Positions 1-11,800 of a stretch of 64,000 bases of DNA are shown here, one piece after another. The stretch comes from Limnoperna fortunei (Eukaryota > Mollusca > Bivalvia > Mytilida > Modiolidae), in NCBI GenBank assembly GCA_944474755.1, contig OX104124.1, positions 22,108,452-22,172,451 of the forward strand, written 5' to 3'. The position numbers were made by a program, and so were the translations under genes. Under the pieces are notes generated by a model, which had not been told where the DNA came from, ran no database searches, and worked only from the letters and a program-made list of their open reading frames with translations. How positions within the stretch are numbered: the first letter of the stretch is position 1; the number at the start of each line of letters is the position of its first letter.

Positions 1-98
1 TCGACTCCAATCTTAAAATTGACAAGGATTGCCAGTTTTCCTACCGACGGTCGTAGGTTCCCTCCGGGTACTCCGGCTTCCTCCCCCAATAAAAACTG
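1..98 (+). mobile_element. tRNA-derived SINE, 5' cut by window edge
   Basis: This stretch holds the middle of the commonest SINE of the window: the post-tRNA region (GACAAGGATTGCCAGTTTTC) and the block ending CCCCCAATAAAAACTG. The tRNA-like head lies outside the window. The 3' tail is displaced to 590-672 by an inserted sequence. The family assignment (V-SINE/RUDI-like of molluscs) is from memory; the repeat itself is certain because more than ten copies are in this window. Confidence 0.85.
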
Positions 99-575
99 AG
101 GGTCGGTAGGACCTTTTACGGGACAGTGGGAAAGGCTGATTTATTCGCCGGGAATTCGGGATTTAACAAATAAAACTGCGGGAATTCTTGATTTTTACAT
201 AGCGGGATCCGGGAATGATCGTTTTATTTCGATCAACGGGAATACGGGATTTCTACTAAGCAGGATATGGGAAATTCATTTTATTTTATGGGGAAACTCA
301 TGTATCTCACAAACTTTCACTTTGGTAAGTCTTCGAGTAAGTCTAAAATCATTAACAGATCATGACAAACATAAAAAAAATGCATGCGGAAATCACACAT
401 ACATGCTATAAAGTCACAATACGTTGCAATTTACAGCATCATCCTTTTTCATCTACAGATCTGAGGTAAGTCGTCTGATTTTTGAACGGGAAAACGGGAT
501 GATCAATTATTTCACCGGGAAAATGGGATTTTGTATTTATTTTTACGGGAGTACGTAATGAGACCCCCTCCTACC
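99..575. mobile_element. Unidentified insertion splitting a SINE
   Basis: About 480 bp separate the two halves of one SINE. The block CTCCCCCAATAAAAACTG at the left border recurs at the right border as a C-run, A-run and AACTG, as a target-site duplication would. The insert has no ORF and is rich in CGGGA/GGGAA words (for example near 150, 210, 240, 487 and 520). The word ACGGGA lies near both ends. I do not recognise the family. Confidence 0.5.
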
Positions 576-589
576 CCCCCCCCCCCCCA

Positions 590-672
590 AAAAAAAAAAA
601 AAAAACTGGCGCCATGAACAAGCGGGAAAATTGCTTAAATTGGCGTGAAACATCATTCAAACAAAAATTTAA
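590..672 (+). mobile_element. SINE 3' tail (second half of the copy at 1-98)
   Basis: The sequence continues the SINE with AACTGGCGCCATGA, an AATTGCTTAAATTGGCG block and the ATCATTCAAACAAA tail. It is preceded by poly-C and poly-A runs that look like slippage products of the CCCCCAATAAAAA motif. A short open frame that starts here (614-850) is a by-product of the tail and not a gene. Confidence 0.75.
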
Positions 673-1191
673 AAAGAAAACAATACAATATACGAGTATT
701 GTATGCAATACATACAATACTTGTATACCAGTATTGACTTATGTCCCAGTATGGCACAGGTCAGATTTCTCGAAATTTCTCCCTACGTTTCAATGCATTA
801 TAAGAAGAAACACTCGATCGGAGATTTACATGATCAAACAATCTACTTAGTGTGGCCATCTAATTGAGCTGCACTGCCTGCAACCTTGACCAAGCTGAAT
901 ACGCTAATGGTAGCACTGTGTGGGAGTGACTTCCAAAGACGAAGATGTATGGTGGCTGAGTTAAATGAGAACAGGTATATCTGAGTTCTGGCACCCATTT
1001 TGGTATATGATTACTTTCTGGTGGTGACCTCGCTAGGTGATAACTTGTGTGAAATAAACCATAGACTAGCTGGTGTATACAAACTACATCGTCACGGCTC
1101 GAACTTATGAAAGGAGCTCCTGTATTGTTTGTTTTTCAGCTATATCGTGGCTTCCAGATTTGATAAAGGAGTAAGCCAGAGAAAATCAGCA

Positions 1192-1305
1192 ACCTTCGGT
1201 AGGAAAACTGGCAATCCTTGTCAATAAAGATTGTAGTCTAGTACACCCTGTCCGCAGTGAGACTCGATCTCGCAATCTCAGTGTTCACAGCCCACGTAAT
1301 CAATA
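1192..1305 (-). mobile_element. SINE fragment, minus strand
   Basis: The reverse complement shows the SINE head and middle: a degenerate B-box (GAGATTGCGAGATCGAGTCT), the TACACCCTG-equivalent block and CAAGGATTGCCAGTTTTCCT. The A-box end is lost. It interrupts the LINE remnant. Confidence 0.75.
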
Positions 1306-1414
1306 TATAAAAACAACGTACGTTAACCATTTGGTCACTTGCGAAGGAGACAAATGTGTAGCTTCTGTAGCATGACCATGACGCTGCTTGTGTTGTAGTG
1401 GTCCCTTCTAATAT

Positions 1415-1485
1415 CATCCTCACTAGTCAGGGTTCTTGCGTCTACATGTGTCGTGGACACAGAAACCCTGACTTGTGAGGATGTC
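1415..1485. repeat. Short inverted repeat
   Basis: ATCCTCACTAGTCAGGGTTC is mirrored by GAAACCCTGACTTGTGAGGAT about 30 bp later, giving a 20-bp stem with two or three mismatches. It sits between the SINE fragment and the LINE remnant. Confidence 0.7.
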
Positions 1486-1690
1486 GTAACATACCTGGCA
1501 GATATGCGATATAAAGAATGTTGCCTTTAGTAAATGGGTCCCAAATGACGCTACCGTATTCCATGGTTAGTTTTATAAATTTCTTGGCACAGCTCTTTTG
1601 TATTTCTGTGAGCACTGATAGGTGTTTCTGTTGTTTTTTTGTGTTTTCTTCACAGCGTTAATGTGGTCATACCAGCACAAGATTTATAAG

Positions 1691-2037
1691 ACAAAACAAG
1701 ACAAAACAAGACGAGAAACATAATTTAAAGTCGGTGCACATTTAAAAAAAAAGAAACATATCCTCTGTATATTGTGCATTTACATGGATGACATACATTT
1801 CATAGACTGCATCAGTTATGTTAAGAAATCATACAAAATTATTAAAATGCATTCAAGCTAAGCCAACTAACAGCAACAAAATTAGAGGAGCTAAAATTTC
1901 AGTAAGGTCAATAAAAACATCACATCTTATATATACACATGTCTTATATGTATGATTTTAAAAACCTCTACTGCTATAGAACGCATGCTTGACTCTTCTA
2001 AATTTTAATGTTGGCAAAGCAAATTTTTATACCCCCG
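1691..2037. other. No gene seen
   Basis: AT-rich sequence with simple A-rich words (ACAAAACAAG repeats at 1683-1712). I see no ORF, RNA gene or clear repeat family. Confidence 0.5.
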
Positions 2038-2203
2038 CTTGATGAATTTAATGAAACTTACCATAAAGGAAGTACATTATATATAGATGTGCATGAAGAA
2101 TTTTTATTGACCTTGGATATCATTAAGGGGAGATAATTGGACTTGAAGGCGAAGCCGGGGGGGGGGGGGATCCCTTTGTGAGCGTGTTCACAGTCCACAC
2201 TGG
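2038..2203 (+). mobile_element. Short Helitron-like element, TATACCCCC family
   Basis: The copy begins TATACCCCCGC and ends with the hairpin GTGAGCGTGTTCAC followed by AGTCCACACTGG, then T. Hairpin plus about 12 nt plus CTRR (here CTGG) before a T is the usual Helitron 3' end. Related copies with the same ending lie at 19461-19712, 42831-43037 and 45177-45444. The CCCCC start is matched by a G-run near the end. It has no coding capacity. Confidence 0.55.
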
Positions 2204-3642
2204 TTTGAAAGTGTTTCATAGTCACTGTAGTTATCATAATAAATTAACCTTAAGGCATGTTCTTGTATATTGTCTCTTTTTGGGGTATTACCGTCCAAGT
2301 AAAATGGCAAACAATTGGACAATACACGGCCGTAAATTCAATTCAGCGTACAGAAGAGGAGGCAGTGGATCCCTATCCGCTAGAGATATACTATTATTGG
2401 CACATGCGTATTGTTTTTATGAAGGATAACATGTTGGTTTTTATTTATTCAATGTTATTTTAGTACATTAATTCCTTAATTAAAAACACTCAGTTCCATT
2501 ACTATAATTAGTTGTGTTATCGAGAGGAGACAGCTGCTTTTTCTTCCTTAATATATATTATTTAATTATTGCAATAAAAGTCATAGGTATAATAACATCA
2601 TAATAAATTGTCAACCTTCCTTATTTGACACATTTTTCTAATTCTTTTTTTTGAAAATGTCGTGAGGCCTTTTAACAGATTTCAGAGATATGTGTAAAAA
2701 TCATATCAGTGGATTCATCCATAATTGGACTAAAGTATAACACATATTGGTGATGTTTCGTTTGTTTGAGATATGAACGACTCATTTATAACAGAGGCAC
2801 ATGTCTAATGAATTAACCAAACACTGTCGTAATTTTCACTCTGAAAATAATTATCACAGATTTCACACCGCAGGAATCGAGCTTCTTCAAGGGCTGCTGT
2901 GCCTAGCATGTAAAGACAGAGGTGTAACCTCGATCCAGACCAGATTCGTCCGCTTAAAAACTGAGTTCCACTGGTCTAGTACATACACAATTTCACGTAC
3001 CTTGCCTAGGCTCGTCCCGTAGGAGATTTGCCCCAAGTGTACACAAAGAATATCAAGTAATAACTCACATTCTCCAAAATACCCGGTCCCGACCATTTAC
3101 AGTTAATGCACCCAAAAAGTAACGTTCGGCTCAATTTGTTTCTAAATAAGGGGGGGGGGGGTAGTAAAGATCTTTTCTTTTAGCGTGTTTTGGGCATTTG
3201 TGCATGTCTGTTAACTCTTTTCAAGCTAAAGCAACTGTTAGCTGTTTTTTTTAACCATTACCTGTTATTTTTTTTATTAAAAATTGACATTTTTGTTAAC
3301 TGTTAAAATGAAAATATAAACCATGTCTGCTGAAATAGTCCGAACACTGTTAAATGTTTTACAGATTTGTTCTCTGTTAATTCATTTTATTCACCACTTT
3401 TTAAATATAATTGAAACTTCCTTTAAAGGGAGGAATAGAGTTACATCACATCACATACTAGTTACTATCATAAATGGAAACCCTTCGATCGATGAGTTTC
3501 TGCTTGTTATCTGTTTTTTTTTTATTTTTTGAACTAACTGTTTTCTGTGTGTTTACTCGTGTAAATTGCTGCTATTTATTATCATTATTTTAAATTTACT
3601 GTTAAAATATGGCAAGCCAAAGTGGACAAAAAGCCGTTTTCA
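2204..3642. other. No gene seen
   Basis: Mostly AT-rich sequence with G-homopolymers (around 3150) and T-runs. The stretch 2790-3120 is less AT-rich and has small open frames on both strands (2801-3022 +, 3096-2887 -), but none shows a family motif or flanking splice sites I can trust. Confidence 0.4.
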
Positions 3643-3780
3643 TTGATATTAATAATTCATTTATTTATGTTAATAATTCGTTTATTAATATCAATAATTC
3701 ATTTATTGATACCAATAATACATTTATTGATATTAATAATTCATTTGTTAAGATCAATAATGAATTTATTAATATCAACA
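3643..3780. repeat. 21-bp tandem repeat with 7-residue coding period
   Basis: Six diverged copies of a 21-bp unit around TTAATAATTCATTTATTGAT. Because 21 is a multiple of three, the frame 3609-3833 stays open and reads INNSFID-type heptads. The surrounding frame has no other support, so I treat it as a minisatellite and not a gene. Confidence 0.75.
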
Positions 3781-4380
3781 TTTTGAAATCCAAATTGAAC
3801 TCTACAACTCTTGAAGTTCAAATCAAACTGTGACTCAATAACTCTTATCGCTATTTAAATTTCCCGCCTCTAAAATTTTCCCGCCTTTTTACAAAGAACG
3901 TGTTTTTCAATTATCATTACTTCCCTTGACGGAAGTTATTCAGAAACGAAACTGAAACAAGAGTGAAGATTAAAAAATTAAATAGAGTGTTTGACAGAAT
4001 GATAGATGAAATTGTCAACTTATCATCACCGTTTTTCAATTTAGCTTCATAAATAGATTGACGCATTCAAGCAATCATAGGTCTGTTACTGACATTAAGT
4101 CTAAATAGCACACCACAGACACAGTCGAGGAACCACTCCACCACACCAGGTTGTGTCTTGTGATACTGATGTTGATCTTTGACTTGGACTTGGGTAGGCC
4201 AAGTTAAACTGATTACTGATTGTACAGTAAGTTTGCAGAAAATTATTTTGTTTTCAGACTGCCTTTGAGTCCCACAGATTCACTAGTAATAGTATTAGTT
4301 GTCCAATCTGATTTTTTCAAGCTTCAGACGGCAGCCATTTAGAGTCCAGTATTTGACTCATTTACCATTGAATGAATACT
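3781..4380. other. No gene seen; possible 5' region of the LOTUS gene
   Basis: Unique-looking sequence upstream of the first coding exon of the LOTUS gene. Part of it (about 3860-4180) is less AT-rich and could hold a promoter or 5' untranslated exon, but I can identify no decisive motif. Confidence 0.3.
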
Positions 4381-4629
4381 ACAGACTTGCCGTTATGAAA
4401 CATATATCATACCTATGGCCAGAAGCCTATAAATCGGTGGTATACAGACTTGCCGGTATGAAACATATATCATGCCTATAGCCAGAAGCCTATAAATCGG
4501 CGGTACACAGACTTACCGGTATGAAAAATATATCATGCCTATAGCCAGAAGCCTATAAATCGGCGGTACACAGACTTGCCGGTATGAAACATATATCATG
4601 CCTATGACAGGAACCTATAAATCAGTGGG
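4381..4629. repeat. 63-bp tandem repeat, four copies
   Basis: The unit starts ACAGACTTGCCGGTATGAAA and ends AAATCGGCGGTAC. Four copies follow head to tail with a few substitutions; the last is truncated. The length is a multiple of three, which leaves a short spurious open frame. Confidence 0.9.
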
Positions 4630-5673
4630 ACTTGAATCGAATGATAATATATACATTACATTTCCATGTCGTGCCACTACTCTAGTAAGTGAGCTAGTGT
4701 GGACATGGATATGATCGTATTTATGAATTGCGTAAGATGCCAATGGGCAAAATTGCTTGTATTCAAAACTCTGGAACTGGCACTATAATTATATATAAAA
4801 AATTCTAATATGATTTGCTATTGAGAAATAGGTTTATTTAATTGGTCGTGATTACTTGCAGTATAACGTAGAGGTTTTCAATAGAATTTATTTTTTAAAA
4901 ATGAGGTCAATTAAATTAATTTTTTAAACTATAGTGTACACAATGACATTGACTAATATAAACTATAGTGTACACAATGTACATATGTAAACAAAGATCA
5001 TGGCAGCATTCTATATCGATGGCAATCAAATTACAAATTTGTTTGATGGATGAATTAACATTAATCATTTGTTAAATTTAAAACTTTTTTTGTGATTTGG
5101 TTTGTAAAATAAACAACATATTCCATATACTTTAGGTCAATCCTGCTACTAAAATACACAAGAAACATGGAATTTAAAAAACCTTAGGCAAATAATTTCT
5201 TAATGCAATAGGATTATGGAAAACCAACCTCAAGGAATGGGGTTTACTGTTAACATTGAACAGTGGGGGTTGCACGTTGATTTTTTAATTACATCCATTA
5301 CTCCCACTTTTGCAAAAAGAACTTGCTGTTTTGAAATATGAAAGTGATTTATTGCTAAGTGCCCTTTTGGCCAGAGAAATAAATTGTTTGTGTTTCAGAA
5401 AATAAGGAAACAGTTGAAATTTATCAAACAGTTTGGCTAAACAATAGACCACACTGATACTAATGGAAGAAAAAAATAAGAAAAGCTCTATGTCGACAAG
5501 AATAAAAAACCACACAAGGCACGAAAGAAATCAGAAACAAAAATAAAAACATTGATGAACTAAAGTGCAGCAGATAATTAAGCAGTGGATGCCTTGAATG
5601 TCACCAATTTATTTAATCATCATCATGAGACACTGAATATTTAATTTAAAATCTTTTTTATATTGCTTTTCAG
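4630..5673. other. No gene seen; ends at a probable splice acceptor
   Basis: AT-rich, without recognisable genes. A duplicated word TATAGTGTACACAATG occurs at about 4929 and 4965. At 5657-5673 a T-rich tract ending TTTTCAG gives a good splice acceptor, so the first coding exon of the LOTUS gene may start at 5674 with an upstream untranslated exon that I cannot place. Confidence 0.45.
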
Positions 5674-5719
5674 TTTTAAGATCAGATACTTGGAGCAATT
5701 ATAATATCCATATTTCATC

Positions 5720-5816
5720 ATGGAAGGGGCAGAAAAGGAGCTAGCTATGGTTAAGACTATGTTGAGGTCTGTTCTTATGTCCAGTAAAGAGGGTGTACCA
5801 GCACATGTTCTTCAGA
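5720..5816 (+). CDS. LOTUS gene exon 1: start codon and helix 1
   Basis: The ATG is in a fair context (ATCATGG). The exon encodes MEGAEKELAMVKTM and then LRSVLMSSKEGVPAHVLQ, the first helices of a LOTUS domain. The donor at 5817 is GTAAGT, leaving one base (A) that makes AGA with the next exon. No earlier in-frame ATG follows the acceptor at 5673. Confidence 0.85.
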
Positions 5817-8800
5817 GTAAGTGGATATTTTAATATTTTAATATATAATATTAGATGTCTCCTAGTGTTTGCTTTCTGCTTAACTCACACATTTTTAATT
5901 TTAAAATATTTCTGTACATGTATTATCTTGTAAAAAAACAATTTTTTTATATTAATTTCACGCAAAAATACTTTGCATGTAGGACAAACCATGAATTTTA
6001 CTGAAAAACAATTTTCCATTTGATGTGATACTGATAGTAACAAATGATAATATTATGAAATTTAAATCCGCTAAACTAACAAATCAATAGAGTTTCCAAG
6101 GTGCAATTTCAAGGATACACTTGTTAAAACAGTTGCGGACAGTGTTCATATAATGCTAAAATGAATATTTTCCTCGTGTTTTGTGTTGTGACAATTATAT
6201 TGAATGGATAATATTACATTTATTACAAAATTAAAACTTTGATTTGATGTATATTTTTGCAGTCTGAAATGTTTCTTACTATGTAAACTTGGTTTCAGTC
6301 GGACAAAGTTTAAAGTTGTTAGGCAATGCCTTGCACATTATTATTATTATATATATAATAATATGTTGAAAGTCTCAATATTATAAAATTGCAAATAATT
6401 GATTAGGTCTGACATTTTCAACTTTCTGGATGTATGTTTACGTCTTACTTATTGTACTATCTGACCTCATTTTAAATAGTTGTCAGAGGTGTTATAAAAT
6501 TTAATCTTAATTTTCAGGAGATTATCGTGAACAGACATTTGAACCACTTCCTTTCCACAAATTTGGATTCCGTAATCTGGATGACTTTATATTGAGTATG
6601 CCTGATGTTGTGAAAATCAGACAGTAAGATAATTTCTATACTAAAGGTCACAACCACTTGTGCTTAGTTTTTTGCTTGTTTTTTTAATAATATTGTACCT
6701 TTGTATTACAAAAATCCAATAGAAAAAATTTTCCCACAATAACCTGTCCATATTTCATACTCTGCCTTTCTTGTTTACATACCACAAATCCTCCTTGAAT
6801 TTGCTATGGGAATTTAACATAGTAAGTCAGCCATTTTTGTTTCTAAAGGGACCTTGTGTTGTTTACAAAAGTTTGTCTGCTTTCGTGAGGTTTAAAGGTA
6901 TTTGGACAAACCGCGAGACTTTTCCAGACTCAACTGTAGACGACATTGCCCAAAGGATTTCAAATAGATAACAATGGACTGTTCCTAACTGACACTTCTG
7001 GTCTAAATTAGGTCAAAATTTACTAAAAAAAATCGCCCTACTAGTAAAATTTAAAAAAGCTCACATTTTAAAATGGTTCTTATATGTAGAAAATAATTGT
7101 TGATTTCAATTTGCACCAATTTTGATCTACGAAAGGACCATTAACTCAACCAAATGCAGTAAGCAGTTTTCATTTGTCAGACACAAAACCTTTGCTCAGA
7201 CACAGTGAATTTAGTAGCGTGTTTTATAACATGTTGCATGTAGGGTTAAGAGTGAAAAAGCTTGTGTAAAATTACATGATATTATTACCTATATAGGTTA
7301 ATTGGCATTTTTATGTACTTTGACAATTAAAACATGTATCCATTTACCAGAAATATGACAAGTTTTATTTAGTGTTATTTTAACCTCTTTGTCTCGAAGT
7401 TAATTTTGCTCTTGTGATCCTATGTCAAAACTAGCAATTTCATTTGTATTGTTACCTAATTTGCGTCTGTTTATTTTAAACGCCTGTCATACAGTAAACA
7501 CGATTATTGATTGGCTATTACAGTTTGAATTGGCAATATAATAAAACGAATTGATAATCCAATCGCAGATGTAAGACCTCGACGATAAGTCAGCTTGCGG
7601 AAATGCTCCTACCCATGTGGGGTACTGGAGTAGGTCAAGGTTACATTGGAGCAGCCCGGCTGCTAGTAGGACATATGTTCCGATTTTTGGAAATTTCTTT
7701 TGATCTGATCAATGATACATGTGGTCAAGTTTCGTTTCTTTAAAGACATTCTGTTACTTTTGACTTGTGTGTTGTTGTCAATTACGTAAAAAAAACAATC
7801 TGTATCAATTAGGTATTTCAAACTGTAAGTTGATACGTGTTTTGTTTAAATGTTTTTCCATGATTTTGTAATAAAGTTAATAAATTTGTTTACACTTTTT
7901 ATTAATTATTGTCAATTTATTTGAATGAATATATAGAAAAAAACTTCATATATCGCACGCTACAAATACAAACGATACCGAAGTTCAGATAACTCGATAT
8001 ATTTTTTATTGTCTCACAAACTTCGACTTATCGAGGTTTGACTGTAATTCCTGTTTTTTCTGTGATTTTAGCACACCTGCTGGTGAAATTTACCATGCAG
8101 TAGCAGACGAATCAACAGCACATATTTCCAAGATGGTGGCCAAACAAAGAAGCACCAAGAAAAGAAAGAGTTTAAAGGTTTAAAGAAATATGCAAATTTA
8201 CATATATTTTGAAAGTGGCGTTAAAACACCATTCAAACAAACAAACAAATATATGAAATAGTTTTCATGCAGTAATAGTTTTCAGCATATGTGGACAAAG
8301 TTAATCGCATGTTTTTTCTAGAATATTTAGCTAGTAAGTTGGATTTGGGAAACAATAAGCCCATAACTTTTTTTTATTACTAGTTTCACTTTTTTTTTTT
8401 ACATTTAATTACGAGAGAACCTTAAAAAAAATAGTCACAAGTAGTATTACAGTTGTATTAAACTGTGTTAGCGCTAATAGGTCGCCACAGTCGCCAATGA
8501 GAATTAAACTTTAATGTGGCGAAGTGTTATTCATTCTCGTTCGCCACGTTGGCGAAGTGAAAGCGAAAGTAAAATGTTGACTGTCGAAATCTAAAATAAA
8601 TCTTTGAGATAAAGTTCGGAGCGGTAACGATATATATCCGGGAAATTTCAATGCGTAATTGTCTATTCCGTAAAAACATTACCCTTGTCCGAATTTGTTT
8701 TCGATTTTACTCAATACCGAACTGGTTCCCATTGCAGTAATTGATCTTAATTCCAGTTTAATTTTGTCAAGCATGGCGAAACGCCAGCTTTCAATGCTTT

Positions 8801-11800
8801 CGTACTCTATTATCATCTGGTTAAATGTTTTCATTTAAAAGTTGAACCTCAGCACTAAATCTAAATTCTTCAAATGAAGAACAGTTGTAAAAGACCTGGT
8901 TGTGACCTATGAATGGAATTAATCCCAAATTTTAGTGTTGCTCATCACATATTCCCCCTTTTCTATACAAGTCATTTAAATTTACAGCTTCCATATTTTG
9001 CACACACAAATTTTGCTGAAATGTTGTGGCTAACAAATTTCAAATGTGGCTAAGTAAAATTTGGATGTATTAGCCACATTGGCTAATGGAAATTTTGAGG
9101 TAGTGCTAACACAGTTAAAGTACCAAGGACCAGGTGTGTAAATCTATTATATAATTTCACATTTAATTAGTTTTCATTTTAAGAACATTTTAAATTTTAG
9201 CCTGCCAGAAGAAGGCCAGCTCCAAGGTCAGCACCATTCCATTCTCCATGGACTGCACAACAAAGAATTTTCCTGCCTCCTTATAAACCATGGCCAGGGA
9301 AGCGACCACCTAGATCACCCCAAAATAGACATCATCTGACCATTCATTCAGAAGCTGGAGGTCACAGAAAGGTCAACTTTTCAAGTCAGCCAAGGGCATT
9401 GACAAAGGCTATGGATGCTGCTAACCAACAGGTTTATATACAAATCACATGTTTTACATCATTATGTCATATTCTTAGGGCCTTGGTGCTTGGTGGTGAA
9501 GGTAGTTATTCATCAGCTATCATCAGGTCTGTCAGCATTCAGGTTGTCAGTTTTAGCCTTACTACCAGCAGGGTGAGCTAGGCTCCAGTCTTAATTGACA
9601 AGGTTTGCAAGTTTTCCTGCTGAAGGCTGTTGGTTTTCTTTTCCCCTGGTGCTCCAGAGTTCCTCCTCCAGTAGAAGCTGGATGCCATTTTATAGCAGAA
9701 AATTGCTGGAAGTTAAACCACATAAACAGTCTTTTTCATGGAACACACAAGGGTGAACACACATTTCATGGAACACACAAGGTGAGCACACATTTCATGG
9801 AGCACACAAGGTGAACACACATTTCATGGAGCGGCTGAGTTGTTAAGGTAGTTCGTCTACTATTAATCACGTGGTCTGTCAACACTGAGGTTGCGGGTTC
9901 GAGTCTCACTGCGGGCAGGGTGTACACGACTCCAATCTTAATCGACAAGGATTGCCAGTTTTCCTACCGAAGGTTGGGGGTTCTCTCTGGGTACTCCGGC
10001 TTCCTCCCCCAATAAAAACTGGACACCATGATATAGCTGAAAAATTGCTGAAAATGGAGTTAAACATCATTCAAACAAACAAAAAAAACAAACATTTCAT
10101 GGAACACACAAGGGTGAACACACATTTCATGGAACACAAAAGTTGAACACACATTTCATGGAACACACAAGTTGAACACAAATTAATTTAAAAATGTAAC
10201 TATTGATTTATGCCTTAAATAATACAAAAATATATTTAATAAGATCAGTTTTTACTGATCTGAACTTGAAGCACTCACAACATCAATTTGTATTCCTTGT
10301 TTTGTAATGATGATGTGCATTAAATATATTGTATTGCTCAGTACATTTTGTGGGTAATGTAATCCAGAAATTTCTTAACTAAATTTGTCAGGGTTTCATG
10401 GACACATTTAGTCACAAAAACTCTTACTGGTGAGGATGATGTTGATATTGCTGAATTAAGAAATAATTCTTGTATACCATACTTTATTGTCATTTTAACA
10501 TGGGTAGTCATTATATTTTGAGTATGAGACTATCAGAAAATAGCTCCCAAAATTACTATTAAGTATGGTATGCATGAATTATTTTGGTTCAGATCATGAC
10601 TATACAACATTTAAGTGGCATATAAATGTGTGCTAGTGTATTGCTGCTTCACATGTATCCTCATAAATGTGTGCTAGTGTATTGCTGCTTCACATGTATC
10701 CTCATAAATGTGTGCTAGTGTATTGCTGCTTCACATGTATCCTCATAAATGTGTGCTAGTGTATTGCTGCTTCACATGTATCCTCATAAATGTGTGCTAG
10801 TGTATTGCTGCTTCACATGTATCCTCATAAATGTGTGCTAGTGTATTGCTGCTTCACATGTATCCTCATTGGAATAATGCAGAGTGGTAAAAAAATTTTT
10901 TGTTAAATCATGCAAATCTCGAAATATAGACTAAAAAAAACCAGCTTAATTAACAATAAGAATAGTTATGCTGGGATTTTCTTGTCCTTTATTTTGGGGC
11001 CGAATATTGGCCCCATCCCCAACAGCAAAAACCTTTATTTTTTCCCAATTATACAAGTGAAAATTACCAATTCAGAAGGTTTTCTTAATCCAATTCTGAA
11101 AAATAAATTCAATTATGCAAGGCAGAAATATTACAAAGATTTCAAATCGGGCAACTTTGAGAACTTTGGTTTATAATTACTGTTCCCTGTAACTATTTTA
11201 ATTATAACGGTAACCAGTTTTATATTAGAGTTTTCTTGTTTTATAACAATACATATTTTCTGGTGGAGTATAACAAAAAACTATGATTTTGTAAGTCTCT
11301 GAATTTTGTCCAATAATATTAAAAATAATTGTATCTCGCAATTTATTTCTTTAAATTTCTTTATATTTATGATGTCTATTACCAGTATTATGGGCTAGTC
11401 TTTAGTTTAAATAAAGTTCAGTTCTCTAGAAAAGAATAAGTCATATGAATACATTTGGAATGAAAAAAGAGTGGAGGTTTTTGAGAAAATTCAACAGACT
11501 GAAACCCAAAACTTTTGCAAATGTCATATAAATTTATTAGAATTTAATACGGCTTTGTTTACAAAGCAAAAAACACTATGTAATATTACAATTGGGTCTA
11601 AGGTTAGCTGGTCATGTTTTTAGTCATGATATAGTTCACCTGGCATTAGGGATTTAAATGGGTCATGTTACTGTGGTTTCGTTTATTTATTTATTTGGGT
11701 ATCAATTTTCGTGGTTGGAGGAAAAAAGACATTTCGTGGGATTCTTAAATTCGTGGTTCGTGTGATAAAAAAAATTCCAAAAATGAAAAATGAGCGAATT

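Larger units (their letters stand above)
850..1690 (-). mobile_element. Non-LTR retrotransposon (CR1/Jockey-like) C-terminal remnant
   Basis: Read on the - strand, about 1500-1640 translates to a piece containing MEYGSVIWDPFTKGNI, the pattern found near the end of reverse transcriptases of CR1/L2/Jockey-type LINEs, preceded by a frame-shifted LSVLTEIQKS-like stretch. Further along the - strand, about 860-930 reads LWKSLPHSATISVFSL, which resembles the usual LINE C-terminus. The two parts are separated by a SINE fragment and an inverted repeat and lie in different frames, so the copy is dead. Family level is inferred from motif memory. Confidence 0.6.

Noticed and set aside
614..850. 78-codon open frame
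   Set aside because: It starts in a SINE tail and has no family pattern.
10910..11176. 88-codon frame in LOTUS intron 4
   Set aside because: No motif, no splice context, AT-rich chance frame.
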